From Aspidiotus rigidus (Eukaryota > Arthropoda > Insecta > Hemiptera > Diaspididae), in assembly GCA_035079385.1 (NCBI GenBank), contig JAVHKY010000047.1, forward strand, positions 3,344,162 through 3,408,161: a stretch of DNA of 64,000 nucleotides. The letters are read 5' to 3'. Positions 1-12,081 of this stretch are shown here, piece after piece; within the stretch, counting starts at the first letter, position 1; each line of letters opens with the position of its first letter. A program made the translations under genes and the position numbers. Below the pieces are notes generated by a model that had not been told where the DNA came from, searched no databases, and was given only the letters and a program-made list of their open reading frames with translations.

Positions 1-286
1 TCAAGTCATGTATCTGAGGTCGGAACTTGAAAAATTTCTTTCTAATAATGTGGTTACGGGTTTGTGCCATGATATGAGAACAAGACAATCTTCCTATTAT
101 GCACAACGATGTCGACTCTAAATCAACTTCTTATTTTGACCATAAGTGCACTCGAAATTGAGAATTTAATTCCTCCCAAAGTCGACCGCTAATCGTTCCA
201 AAAATGACTGGCATTATTAATTACTCTCAGATTTTAACTTGATGTACTCAAATAAATGATCAATTTTTCGTTGATTTGTTGTACAG

Positions 287-609
287 GTATCACGCTAAGT
301 CTGGAAAACGATGGCATATGGGTATACAATCGAAGCGACTGGCCAGTGTTCGTCAATTCACCCTCGCTCGATCGACCCGACTGTCGGACGTTTCTTGTCT
401 ACAGAGTTCCAGCCGGACATTGTTTCCGAGTGTTCTATCCCGGTGTTAAACACAAACGTCCGTTGTATTGGAATGGTTCACCGATCGGTCCCGTCGATCC
501 TAATTCCGTTAGAATAAGTTTCGCAAAAGGATGGGGTCCTAATTATCATCGTCAAGAGATAACTGCATGCCCGACGTGGTTAGAAATCCTACTCTCACCG
601 TGCAGGTGA
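287..609 (+). CDS. Dad: Inhibitory SMAD (Dad / SMAD6-7 type), terminal exon
   Basis: Last coding exon of an inhibitory SMAD, a nuclear/cytoplasmic antagonist of BMP/TGF-beta (Dpp) receptor signalling. The translation is the C-terminal half of an MH2 domain: the segment containing GIWVYNRSDWPVFVNSP is followed by CRTFLVYRVPAG, a loop region, then SVRISFAKGWGPNY and CPTWLEILLSPCR before the TGA. The exon opens after an acceptor (gtacag) at 281-286 in the middle of a Gly codon, so upstream exons lie outside the window. The protein ends without the C-terminal SSxS phosphorylation motif of receptor SMADs, and the sequence resembles SMAD6/7/Dad rather than Mad or Medea. An apparent ATG at 256 is intronic. 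I am confident of the family; the exact orthologue name is inferred. Confidence 0.88.
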
Positions 610-3600
610 TATTTAATCCTGTTTCGCAAATGACGTATAATTATTTTCTCTTTGTCCTTACGAAAATTACTATTTAATTTTATAATTTTTGATTTTATCC
701 TTTGTCGGTTGTTGCCCGCGTTTTTTTTATGTATTTTACTACTTTCTATTCATCTTGTTTTTTAGGATAGTACGATTCGTTTTAGATGTTCCGAATGAAA
801 CTCGTATGTTAGGTGTAAGGTTTATGATAGGTAGTTTTTTGATCGTAGAACCTGTTATCATGTTAGTGAAGGTGAAAAACGGAAAAACTATCGATGAAAA
901 ATATGAACGGGAGAGTTTGGTCTGATGGGGAGGAATGGAAATCCTTGAATACCTCGATATCGGATGGGTTAGCTGCAGTACTGAAAATGAAGCTTAAAAT
1001 AAGGAAAAAATTAGATGCCTGGATTTAAAAAAAAAAAAAAAAAAAAAAAAATGAAACCTCACAGATGAGTTCTGAACAGATGGATTACTTAACCACTCAG
1101 CGTAATAATGAATTCATACATCTTTCAATTTCGTTCTTGCGACACTGATTCGTGCAAAGAAAAATTCGAATGAAATGAGTAGCCGTGATCCCGTTTGATC
1201 TTGCACCGTGATCAACTGTTTGTTTGTATTAGTACAGAACGAAGTTGTCGTACTTGAGAACTTTAAAATAATTTTTTTTTTTTCGCGATCCTAACTCTTC
1301 TACTAAATCGTCCAGAGATGAGATTTAGGAAATGAAATATTTATTAGTACTGCAGATAAACTTCATCCAACATCATTGTTGTTCCTGGTCCCATAATCGA
1401 GTCAAGTTTCACAAAAATTTTTCGTGTTTTTCTCTTCCAATCAAGAAATTCCGAGACCACATTTTTTTCTCCTGATAGTAAAGAAAATTTCGTCTCATTT
1501 TGTGTGAAAAAGTTCATAATCGTTCAACCCACTTGTAATTTATTTATCGAGAGTTTCAGTTTCATTCGACTCGTTCGATAATCCCGAGCATATTGTTATA
1601 CATCGTAAACGCAAATGCAATCCATAAAAAAATTACAATTTATTAATTTTCTTTTTCGTTTTGGGTGTTACATTTGGAAATCAAAATCGTGTATTCTTTT
1701 CAATAATATGCAGTTAAAATTAATCATATTTGCATTTGATGTCGATGATAACTAGTCCAGCGTATATTGCGTTGTTATTCTTAATAATTTGTTCGTGTTT
1801 ATTAGAGGTATATTTTTTTCTCAATATAAATATTCAATTCTGTATTTAATTTTTGTTAGCTATCCGACGCTCATGACTAAAAAATTGTTAGGAAGTTCTT
1901 CTTTAGTTTTTATAATAGCTCAATTTTTATATCGAAATGTGTCAAAAAAATCGAAAAAGAAGAGAATATCAATCGATATTCTCGACGAATTGTCTTTTTT
2001 GTTATCCTCACAATATCCTTACACTAATGGCGCACCATGATGTTCGCAACACCTGTTGTAATCTAGTCATTAAGAAATTCGTAATTTTTCGGATGTAGAT
2101 TGGTTATCATGTAAAAGGCGGAATGAATGTTTTTTAATCTATTTTAAATGCTCCTATAAATTTATTTGGTCATTTTTTTGTAAAAGAATACGTTTGTATC
2201 TTCTCGAAAGAAACACGCGCGATTTTGAAAGTTTACAGCACCGGTCATATTATTTATTTGTTTATGTAATTTTCTCAGTAAAGCGGATTATCATGTTTCT
2301 AATAATTATGTCATCTTTCAATATTGATGAAGGTTTTCAATTTCTGAGTTTCGATCATTCTAACGAGTTGTAATGTTTTTAAAAAGATTATTGTTATTTA
2401 TTTATTTTTCTATGACTATTTTATACCGATTACGTTACCAGTACACCTTAAAATCTATTTTATTGCATTCATGCCGCAGTTTTGAAATTCAATTGTAATA
2501 TTATGTAACGATTATTATTATTATTATCCGATTTATTATCATTTTTATTTTGTATTTCCACTGTTTTGTTTTTGTTTCTTTCTTTTTCAGTCATTTAATT
2601 TGTATCGTTTGTGAAAGTTCTCCAAGAACTAATTTATGAATTGGCTGAAGGTCTTATCGGATGCGTACAAATGTAACGTTAATTTTTCAAGAATAATTTT
2701 TGTATAAGAATAATTAATTTTAATATTCCTATTTATGTTCACTGGGATAGCACGTCATGTTAGTATGTCTTTTTTTTAATTTATATTTCAGTATGGCTGT
2801 TTTATTTATCAATGTTTTGTGTAATACGACTTTCAAAATGACTTATTGATTTCGATAATGTTTTTTCAAATTGCTGGCATTTTTCTTCTGTAAACGAACT
2901 TTGCTTTTTGAGATTTCTTATTGTCACTTTGTTTTTTTTTTTTTTTTCAAATCTAGAAACTAAATTTGTTGTGCATCACACCGCAATGACATTTGTCCTT
3001 ATGCGTTAACGGACGTCACTATTTTCAAAGTCTCGTGATTCAGCAGAATTTTAAACATATCAAACGAAATGGTAAAACAGTTAAGGTAAATCAATTGAAT
3101 TAGATTTGGTGGCTCAATTGCTTCGAATTCTCGCAAATTGAAATCAGTGAGTGTCGTGGTTAATCAGGGTATAAGTGCTAAGCAGTTCACGGCATTCAGT
3201 TAAGGCTTATCAGCTGGACAACTCGTCGTTAGGGAAAATGTTTGGAGATTTCATGTAACATTGGAAGATTTTTGTGTCTTAGGAAATTAATAAAGAATAA
3301 AAATAGAATTTTTCGCTATGTTGAGAATTATTATTCTTTTTTTTTTTCTTCTTTCTCACTCAACTTGCATTCGGAAAGACTGGTGTGATAAGCGTGAAAT
3401 TATTGAAGCAGTTGACCTGAATTACCTTATTATTTGAGTAAGATAATTTTTACTGATTCTATTTTTCTTTTTCTGTGGATGTATAATGTAGTACTTAGTA
3501 AATTTAATTTCGTCAATCGTCATCTATATCGATTACTTACATTTCAGTCGCCGCGCGGACTGAACGACTGAGGTTTCTTACATAGTTTACTATTTTATCG

Positions 3601-4200
3601 ATTCATTTTAAGGTAATGTAGTTTGTATTTATTCTATTATTTTATCAACCATTCGTAATTATTCTTTCTGTTCATTAGTTGTTTTGTACAAAACTTTTTA
3701 ACTCGTGTAAATATTTGTTAGAAAAATTGTGGAAAAAAAAAAAAAAAAAACGACCAGAAAGTGATATAACCAAAAATAAAATTTTTCTCATAATTTCCCT
3801 GAGCGTAGTTTTTTTGCTTGAATTCTTTCGAAGGGCCGAGTGAGGAAATTCGTTCTTTTTAAGTTGTTTCAAGTTTATTAGAACTTAATCTTCAAGGATA
3901 CTGATGAAATTTGTCTTTGTTATCGAGGAAATAAAGATTTGAACTCATTTATATTAATTGTGATCGTGAAAATATTGAAAACATGTTAGTATAAATCGAT
4001 TTTACGTGACGTTACAGCACTGATACCTGTAAACAAAAGTACTAGGCAGAAGTCTTATCAGTTTCGAACATCCTCACGATTAGCATAGAAATAACACCGG
4101 ATTCATTCATACACGAAAAAAATAATGAAGTTGAGAATAAAAATGTATTTTTATATGCAAGAAAGTTTTCTGATTTATTCTTCTCTTCCGAATACTCCTT
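610..4200. other. Gene-free AT-rich stretch downstream of Dad
   Basis: No convincing exon seen. The stretch is AT-rich with homopolymer runs (poly-A near 1028, poly-T near 2933, poly-A near 3733). Overlapping AATAAA signals at 3289-3301 could end a long Dad 3'UTR, but nothing proves that the transcript reaches there. Short reading frames here have no recognisable domains and look like chance. Confidence 0.4.
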
Positions 4201-4920
4201 TATGACAATTTTTGAATAATAATTCTGCAGCAGAAAGCTACTTACTGCTACAGAAACAGGAAAAAAAAAGACTTGGCCGCGTTCTGCTGCAGACATCAAC
4301 CAGATGCTGAATGATTACATGCAAAAAATGTTCCTGCATGACGTCGTGTACGAGTATATGCAACATCCGGAAATCGCTCATCTGCGAGCTTCAACGGACA
4401 GTGGGAATTTTCGCACTATTTTTTTGATGTTCTAGTGGTCTCATGCAACATCAGGAACAAAATGATTCTTTTTTCAATTCTGAAAAAAAAAACTGTTATT
4501 CATGCAGTGAAGGGTTGAAGAAACTGCGTACCGTTGCAGAAAATAATTTCTGTATCGGTATTAAGGGCAAAGAATTGAATTTCCAAACTGCATACTGTCG
4601 TAGGATGTGAAGTCTACATTATTTGCAGTAAAATAGAAATTCAATTCCAGTTGCAAAAATAGGGCGTAGACTCAAATTTGAAGTTGCCTATATCTGCAGT
4701 ACGGCAGAAATATGATATTGTCTACTGAGAAGTTTACACAATTTGCATTGCAACTGTGCAGAAAGTTTTTAAAAATTCAAAATTCTGCTACAGAACGTTG
4801 CAGTATTTTTCGGAAGTTTCAGAACTTTCAATCCGTAGCAGAAAATATGATTACTCTGCAGAAACTCATAGCGGAATATGGGCAAGAATTATCAGTTTGA
4901 TGAATGATCGAAACGTTTCT
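4200..4920. repeat. Degenerate TGCAG/CTGC-rich repeat tract
   Basis: About 700 bases where short words such as CTGCAG, CTGCTACAGAA, GTTGCAGAAA and CTGCAGTAC recur every 40-80 bases with no constant frame. It looks like a heavily decayed tandem repeat or an old minisatellite. No protein family is recognisable in any frame. Confidence 0.3.
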
Positions 4921-5308
4921 GTAGTAGTAGGGATTGGAACTGAAATAAAAACCCTCCGTGAGAAAAACTGTTTTCTTGGTTTCGGTTTTTGTGCCAACCC
5001 AAATTTTTTTCAAAGGTTTTAGTTTTTAGTAATACCCAAAATTCTTTCGGTTTAAGAGGCGAGGATTTTTAAGGAAAAAATTTTTCGGTAAGTAGTTTCA
5101 AATTTCGGTTTTTCACAGAATTGAGTGAATTTTAATTTTGAAGTGAAAATATACTTGTTCGGCAAATAAAAAAAGAAAAAAAGGTCATTTTTTATTTGTT
5201 TTTCTGAACGGAAAATAAGTTGTTTTACTAAAAAAAGAAGAATTATTCAATTTGTCTTGGTCGATCAAATTGTTATACCTAATTAAAATTAAAAATTGAA
5301 TGCCATCG

Positions 5309-5397
5309 GAGAAATTATACAAAATACCGATGTTTTGGAGTCACCTGAAGAAGGGGCATTGTTGCCCCCGAAACGTCGCTATTTTGAATAATTTCTC
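5309..5397 (+). ncRNA. Hammerhead-ribozyme-like hairpin element A
   Basis: CTGAAGA at 5345-5351 is followed by a perfect 5-bp hairpin (GGGGC 5353-5357 / GCCCC 5364-5368) and then CGAAACGTC at 5369-5377. This is the order of a hammerhead catalytic core (CUGANGA, stem II, GAAA, short stem III, cleavage after UC). The palindromic ACGT fits the dimeric, minimal-stem-III type described for Penelope-like retroelements. Outer arms 5309-5326 and 5380-5397 are complementary at 17 of 18 positions and would close the structure. About 18 unpaired bases separate the left arm from the core. Activity is untested. No retroelement coding sequence is adjacent. Confidence 0.6.
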
Positions 5398-5399
5398 TA

Positions 5400-8300
5400 G
5401 CTGATAATGTGTATTAAATTTTTCAGTTTAACCATGAGTTTGTTTTACTAACTTTCAATTTTCTTTTTTTCAATTCTCAGAAAATTTTGCGTGACGGTGG
5501 TTTTTCATTTTCGCTAGATTAAATAGGCCTAGTTGCTGCAGTTAAAGTCATCAATCATCACACAACAGGAACTTGTGGAAATAAAATTTTATTGATCAAA
5601 ATTAACAAAGAAAGAAAAAAATATGCAACATTGTTTCTTAGGTTTTGGTGTTTTAGTTTATTCAATGGTTTCTTGTTTTTTTTTTTTTTTTTTTCTTCTT
5701 TTCTTCTCAATTATTTCCATTTTAGTTTTAGGTGTCATGTATTGCGACTTTTGAAACGGTTCCACTGTTTTGGGAAAATCGATTTTTTATTTTCATTCAA
5801 TATGACATGATAAAACATTAGAACTGAGTATTCTTTTTTGCGTGCGAGGTATCATTAATTAAGGCTTATTCTTTTAATTTAATTAAATAATAAAATATAA
5901 AATGTGCTTGTTTTTAGGTACACTAATATTTGACCATCAACGTTCTGTGAATTAAATTGAAGCTCATGATAGGAAATAGGAAGTAGAATTTAAATTTCCA
6001 TTGTATTTATGTACGATGCACATGATGTAGTGCGTTTGAATGTTGATGGAGTGTTGAAGTTTCCATTTAATTCTGTTTTCATTCTTCCTTTTTTTTCTTT
6101 CTTTCTTTCTTTTCTTTGTATTTTTATGCTACTGACGAGTGTTATCGTATGCCAACAAGCTAAACTATTGTTTTCTAATGAAAATACATATCCAAGTTGA
6201 GTTTCTTGAGAAGATACAAGATTGTCATTCGGTGTTATAATTTGAGAGAAAAAAATTTTGGGGGGATATAAAGGCATTCAAAATGACGTTTCTATAAGTT
6301 CATTTGCAAAGTATTGAAAATCTTGGACACCAGGAACTTTTTTTGAATACCTATGAGGACTTGGCACATTCTTTGATAATTATGAATAGATGGATGTCGT
6401 TTTGATCGGTTCAATCCGAACTCCTGAAAAATTCAATATCATTCTGGTAGAACTTTCTTTGTGAAGCAACCCAGCAAGTCTTACAATGCCGAAGAAATAA
6501 ACAAAAAAAAAAAATCGTTTGATCTACGTTTTTTGAAGCGTTGTCAAATTTCTTAGCTGAGGCGATGAGTAAGAATTTTTGTTCTTCAAGTAATTACATA
6601 AGTATGATCATCATTTGACAACTCGATTTAATCTTAATTATGCCCAAGAAAATCATGTAATAAACGATTAAAATTTTCTCCTCAAATTTTCAATCCGTTG
6701 GAGAAGTTTCAATTTTCAACCATAAGGCTGAGATTTGAAAAAGGATCCAGATCTCTTCCTTTATTTTTTTGAGTGAGATAATTTTTTTTTAATGGCGAGA
6801 TCCGTGTCCCGGAAAAACTAGTTTTTTTTCGTCGTATGATTCCGATCCAAAATCTCCAGTACATATTTCCATAATCCATGAGAACTGGATAGCAAAATTT
6901 CCAGCCAGATCCGAAATGTGGTCTGTATCCTACGGTGGATTTGAAAAATTATTTCACAAGGGGAAGTTCTTATTGACAAGCTAGAAAAAAAAGACTTCTC
7001 GTTTTCCTGAAATATAATCTCTCCGCCTTCTTTTCCTCTATCATTATAATTTTTTTAGGTCTTGTAAATACGACCCTGCGAATCTGATCCTTCATTTTCA
7101 GATTTCAGACCCAGATTCAAAAAGATTCCATATTCTTGATTTATTCAGTGACATCCATTTGTCAGAATTTAATATTTTCATTTTCAAAATTAATTATGAA
7201 ATTACTTTCGGTACACTTCCATTCAAAATAATTCATTAATCATTTTCATAATGAATATTAATTTTTCCATGTTTTAAGTCTGAGATCCCAACCCGGGAAG
7301 GTCCTATATTATTTTGTTTCATAGGCGAGATCCGTATCCCGAAAATATGTATATTATATTTTTTTCGTCAAAAGACCCAGATCCAAAGAGATTCTCTGTT
7401 TTCATCTCATGAGATCCGGATCTCAAAAGATCTTATACTTTATGGAGGTTCATAGTAAGATCCGAAATGGGATCCAGATCATGGTCTCTATTTTTAGGTC
7501 TCAGATCGAGAATCGGAAGTCCCGAATTTTTTTCATTTATCCTGCGGTTTGAACAGCACTGGCTTTTTGTAGACTTCAAAACTTCAAGTTGGCATCGAAA
7601 CTCAGGATACTCTGTTGAACGTAAGTTGAGTCGAAAAATTTCACACGAGTTTCCAAAACATTTTTTTTAATTTAAAATATACATAAGCCTAAGAAATAGA
7701 CCAATCAATTATATAAAGGACAAAAATTAGCTCAAGGTACCCCTTTCAACTCAAATTTTCGAAATATTATGTTTTTAGACCAATGAATTGAATGAAAGGA
7801 CACAAACATGTTCAAACGACTTACTCACATGCTCGCGCAAAGCAATACAAAAGTTCGAGTTGAAATTTAGTACGATATAATGAAAACTTATACATAATTA
7901 TTAACCAGTAAATCAAAAAAATTATGACCCTAGAAATAAAAAAATAGGATCATTTTATCCATCTCGTTGACACAAGACGAAATACGCGAGGAAAGTATAA
8001 AATGTATAAAAATAATGAAAGCATTGCATTGTTAAAAAAGCTGAATTTCCTTCAAACGGACGTGAAAATTGTCACAGGAATAATACGTGTAAGTAGGATT
8101 AAAAAAATATTGATGACACAAACGACCGAGTCAAATAAAAAATATTGTAATATTTACAATCTGAGGAAACAAAAAAAAAATTGTTTGCGAGCTATAGGTC
8201 GCTATATTTCTCTTAAAGCAAAACTTAAACTTTAGGAGAAGCGACGTAGGCGGCGGAATATGGTCTCAATTCTTCTTTAAGCTTCAAATAGTAGTTGTAT

Positions 8301-8660
8301 ATTACACTAGTCAAGTACCACTGAATCACTGAAAAGAGAGGAAAAAATATCCACCATTAGCAATACTTTGGAAGGAGAAAAATCTGAACAAAACGGGTAA
8401 AAGAAAAAGGCATGCATTTAAAGCCACACAAAAAAAGGAGAAAAACACATAAAAATCAGGTCTTCTAAACAGAAAAAAAATTGTTGCAACGAGACATTGA
8501 ACATTTCACATAAAGATAATAAAAAACGTGTAAAAAATAAAAACATGCGCAGTATAAAAATGTATTAAACTAGATAAAAATAATCGAACAGAAAAATTTA
8601 TTAAAAACCCATTAAAAAAATTTGAAATATTATGTTATTCTTAGTTTTACTGTGATCCAT
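5400..8660. other. Gene-free AT-rich stretch
   Basis: No gene recognised. It contains poly-T and poly-A runs and one degenerate repeat tract, listed separately. Short frames (for example around 5592-5810 and 8002-8235) are low-complexity and match no family I know. Confidence 0.4.
6720..7490. repeat. Degenerate GAGATCC-type repeat tract
   Basis: The words GAGATCCG, CCAGATC and ATCCGAAA recur at irregular 30-110 base intervals (for example near 6744, 6798, 6908, 7279, 7324, 7380, 7408 and 7458). Two near-copies read GGCGAGATCCGTGTCCCGGA and GGCGAGATCCGTATCCCGAA. It is best read as an old tandem repeat. Function unknown. Confidence 0.4.
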
Positions 8661-8664
8661 GTAC

Positions 8665-9303
8665 CTACTGCACCAATAAGGCTTGCTTTGCCTTTGATGG
8701 TCGGCCACGTTTTCGACGTTGGCCGAGGGGTATATTTTTGGCTTCCTGCGGTACTTGCACTAATTTCAACCTTATTTTCATTCCCAACGAATGTTTACAT
8801 TCTGCATGTTTCAAGAAATACGGGCACGTACAAGTAGAACTATCGAGGCTTGTTGAATGTAGGAAGACGTTCCAGATCCCGTTGCCATATTTTTGAAAGT
8901 CGTGGAAATTCTTCCACTTTCCTACCACTCTTTCGGCGGCAGGCAAAAATTTGGTAGTCAGCGGCTCTTGCAAGGTCGAGGAACCCACAAAATAGTGAGT
9001 ACCATGACAGTCGGTTCGCTGTAGGACTGCTCGATTTTTTGTTGCCCATTGGTAGGCTGATGTCCACAGTTTCAACGGAATTGTAGGCTTCTCAGCGTAG
9101 TGCACACAGTTCACTGATTGAGGATCTCGACGCTCGGACCATGTCTTCACCAAAATGACGACGTGCTTGACAAACTGGCCAACTGGCATTCGTTCGCGGA
9201 ACGTGAGTCCTCTTTTTATCCACGCGTTCGTAGCTTTCAGGCTGTTATTGGTAGTGGGAAATCCGAGAGTACCCCCCTCAAACCAGTACGAATTGAAGAA
9301 ACT
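8665..9303 (-). pseudogene. MULE transposase fragment with SWIM zinc finger
   Basis: C-terminal part of a Mutator-like (MULE) transposase, an enzyme that moves DNA transposons in the nucleus. In order, the minus-strand reading shows YWFEGG, then TTNNSLKATNAWIK (the PTTNN block typical of the family), RERMPVGQF, then a SWIM-type zinc finger CTCPYFLKHAECKH, and a basic tail RKRGRPSKAKQALL. A TGA at 9304-9306 precedes the first recognised residues, and the DDE catalytic region is not seen upstream. The piece is therefore a truncated relic or a 3' exon of a dead copy. A related SWIM fragment lies at 17.3 kb. The fragment reads through to its own stop at 8665-8667. Confidence 0.8.
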
Positions 9304-9662
9304 TCAAAAGTTAATGATATTGCAGATCAAGTGAGGAAAAGGCGACAAGAAGTTCAACTACCTGTAGGTTAATAATATTGCATACGAAAGGAGGAGAAGG
9401 CGAAAAGGTTTGTAAATGAAAAACTCTTTTGCGTCAAGGCGTTCTGTTAATTTCATTAAAATATGAGCGCATATGGTTTAAAATATTGTGAAGGATTCAT
9501 TATGAGAATTACACTTGAAATTTTGTTCAGCTATACACTTTTATGGTGTAGGTGCATATTACGCTGAAGTCACTTTTTTTTTAATGTACAATTATATAAT
9601 TATTTCCCAAAGAAAAACTGAGATTAAAAGGGAAATGAGGCTGTGTGATACGTAGGTAGAAA

Positions 9663-10763
9663 TGGAGCAAGGGTTTTTTGGCAAAAAAACATCTATTATT
9701 ACTTTTGGTATTAAAAAGTTAATTTTTAGCAATTTTGGGTACTTTTCGGTGTTTAAAAAAAGAAAATGGTATGATAAATTCGTTTGTACTATTCTCTGAG
9801 TCGAGAATTTCAGAGAAGTGTAAACCTACTGAAATATTAAATTCGATCATTACAAAAAGGTGTTTCGCTAAATTGTCTTGGGTGAAAAACTGACTTCTGA
9901 TGTCGCTATCTCCTTGAATTCTGTGTTTTCCTAGCTGTTACCTCGTCTACTTACGCCTTCTTCGAAATCGTCAATATAATGTTCAATAATTCCGGTGCCA
10001 AAAAAATTTCTCCCGAAATTAAAGAAATTTTCCTCCGCGAAAACCGGATACAAAGCCGACATTACGAACCAGAACCAAAAAGACCAAAAATTTCAAAATA
10101 CACGCACGTAAAAATACATTAATGTACCTGTATTTCAAAATGTTTGGTCTTCTTAGGGTTTCTATTTCTTTGTATTTTTCCGGAAAAAGTAAAAGTGCCG
10201 AAAGGAAACTTCTTGCGCACCAAAATTATTGAAAATTTAGTCATAAACGGCTTCAAAGAAGGCGTAAATAGGCGAGGTAACAACTAGGTAACAAGAGAAT
10301 AATCCACAATTGAAGGAGATAGCTGAATCAGAAGTTAGCTTTTTACCCAGAGCAATTTAGCGAAACAATTTTTTGCAATAGAGGATTTTTCTTTTTCTTC
10401 TTCACGTGCAAGGATTAGTAAAGAAAATGAAAACGAAGTTTTTCCCGCACAGAATTTATTCGAATATTTTCTCGTTTCGTTTTGATAAGTAGCTACTAGA
10501 TTGGCCGAAACGTCGAAAAAATATTCGAATAGATTCTGTGCAAGAAAAGCCTCGTTTCTATGTTCTCTTCTAATTTTTTACAATGTTCGAATTCAATGTT
10601 CCTGTAGATTTACACTTTTCTGAAATTTTCTCTCAAGAATGATATAAAAAAATTTCTCATACCATCCTCTATTTTCAAACATCGAAAAAAGTGTTAAATT
10701 GTTAATTACCGAAAATAGATTTTTTGATACCAAAAATAACAGAACTCCTGGCTCAAACTAAAC
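9663..10763. mobile_element. Large imperfect foldback (inverted-repeat) element
   Basis: The segment 9663-9990 is matched in inverted orientation by two blocks, 10240-10385 and 10595-10763. Examples are AAATTGTCTTGGGTG against the right-side CACCCAGAGC-type block, and CGCTATCTCCTTGAATTC against GAAGGAGATAGC. The right arm is interrupted at about 10390-10595 by a further hairpin (10431-10557). No coding sequence or target duplication was recognised. It is most likely a non-autonomous foldback transposon with a second small element inserted in one arm. Confidence 0.65.
10431..10557 (+). ncRNA. Hammerhead-like hairpin element B (degenerate core)
   Basis: Two 44-base arms, 10431-10474 and 10514-10557, are complementary with a few mismatches. 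Between them lies TTGATAAG, a weak hairpin (GCTA/TGGC), then CGAAACGTC at 10506-10514. The core resembles a hammerhead with two substitutions in CUGANGA, so it is probably inactive. CGTTTCG at 10473-10479 is complementary to CGAAACG at 10506-10512. The left arm and its continuation (CCCGCACAGAATTTATT) match element D near 34.98 kb, so this is a repeat family. Confidence 0.5.
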
Positions 10764-10775
10764 AAAACAAAAATA

Positions 10776-12081
10776 CTAACTAGTTGCAATTAAAACACCG
10801 ATAAACCACGATAGAACGAACACTCCCGCCGATGGCACGTTATCGTTTGCGCTACCTTGAGAGCGTCTGTATAACTGATCAAGAAGAGACTGCAAAAGGT
10901 CCGCTCGATTCAAATACATATAGAAAAACGCACAAAAGACGATAATCGTCACCGCGATGGACAACATTCCGATGGCTATGACGTATTGTAAATATTCTGT
11001 TTTTTTCTATGAACAAGAGAAAAATGGATGTATTAATTACAGAAGTTGAAATTTCAATCGATCAGTTCCGTAGAGACGAGGGTCCATACCTTATAAACTC
11101 CGTAATATAAAGCGCTGAAGGAGGGTAGAAATCCAAGCAGTAATACGCTTTCAAAATAAAGCGCCCATGCAAAATCTGGAAAAAACATACGTTGGTGCAT
11201 CAATACGGACCGCGAAACGGCAAATTAGAATGTATTTTATTAACAAATTGAGAGGCAAAATTTTTCTCCTCAAGTGTGTCTCACTGCTCTACCACACTTC
11301 AATTTGAATTCTCGGGGTGAGAGATGGAAACGTCAGTCAATTTAATTTATCAAGTTCCATCCTTTACTTCGTGCCCCCCTCCCTCTTGAAAAGGAAACGT
11401 CAACGTACGAGATAGTCCTAACCACAAAGGGGGGGGGGGGGTACCTTCAGAATGCTTTCCAAGTCACCAAATAAAATGAGCACCATTCATTTTGAAGTGG
11501 TTACAAAAAGCGATATTTTTTATTATTTTCCAATTTACTAACCTGTCATTCTCTCATAGCGAATGGACGAAAATAAGTGCAATTGATATTTATAAGGGGG
11601 AGAGGGGTAGGGACATCCCACTCAAAAAAAAATATGAAGTGAATTTAGGAAAAAGCGAGAAGTTTTTCTCTATTTCTCTTCTTTTTGCTTGTCAATTCGC
11701 TAATTTCTCCTCCCTAAATTATCTCCTAAATCTGCTTCCACATACCAAAATTTTGGATTGAATTACTACATCACGTTGTATATCCTAGAATACGGGTGGT
11801 ACGAGAGATTGAATGTATTGAAAATGAAATGAAAATGATAATTAGGACTCATAATCTCGAAATTAAAGAAGAAGAGGACTATATGTAAAAAGGGCCTCTG
11901 TTCAATGTACTTCTTACGGAACAGAGGCCCTTTTCACGCTATGCATCACTGAGGAAAAGATACGCTGACTGTAGCACAAAAAAAGGAGGAGAAAATATAT
12001 AATTTGAAGTCCTAGGTACTTACATTCCCATGCTGATTCATTCGTAAATTTTCGATGTAATGTTATCGAAAGGCTGGTCAT
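10776..12081 (-). CDS. Small multi-pass membrane protein, three exons (family unknown)
   Basis: Three minus-strand exons join in phase with good splice sites: 12081-12024 (the exon itself opens at 12099), 11175-11090, and 11006-10776 with the stop at 10778-10776. A Met at 12081 would give 124 residues. The product has hydrophobic segments around ALYFESVLLLGFLPSFSALY, YVIAIGMLSIAVTIIVFCAF and GVFVLSWFIGVLIA, a short polar segment between the last two (LLDQLYRRSQGSANDNVPS), and an N-glycosylation-type NES near the start. The last intron ends at a tag acceptor at 11007-11009. I do not recognise the family. The open frame continues upstream of the Met to the exon edge, so this could be the 3' half of a longer gene whose earlier exons lie in 12.5-14.5 kb. 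Confidence 0.55.
11887..11934. repeat. Perfect 16-bp hairpin
   Basis: AAAAGGGCCTCTGTTC at 11887-11902 is the exact reverse complement (bar one shared edge base) of the block ending at 11934, with a loop of about 15 bases reading AATGTACTTCTTACG. A related hairpin with different stem bases but a similar loop is at 53386-53464, pointing to a small repeat family. It lies in an intron of the membrane-protein gene. Confidence 0.6.

Noticed and set aside
11887..11934. Hairpin as a microRNA precursor
   Set aside because: The stem is only 16 bp and perfect, and a related copy elsewhere shows it is a repeat; a normal precursor has a longer, imperfect stem.
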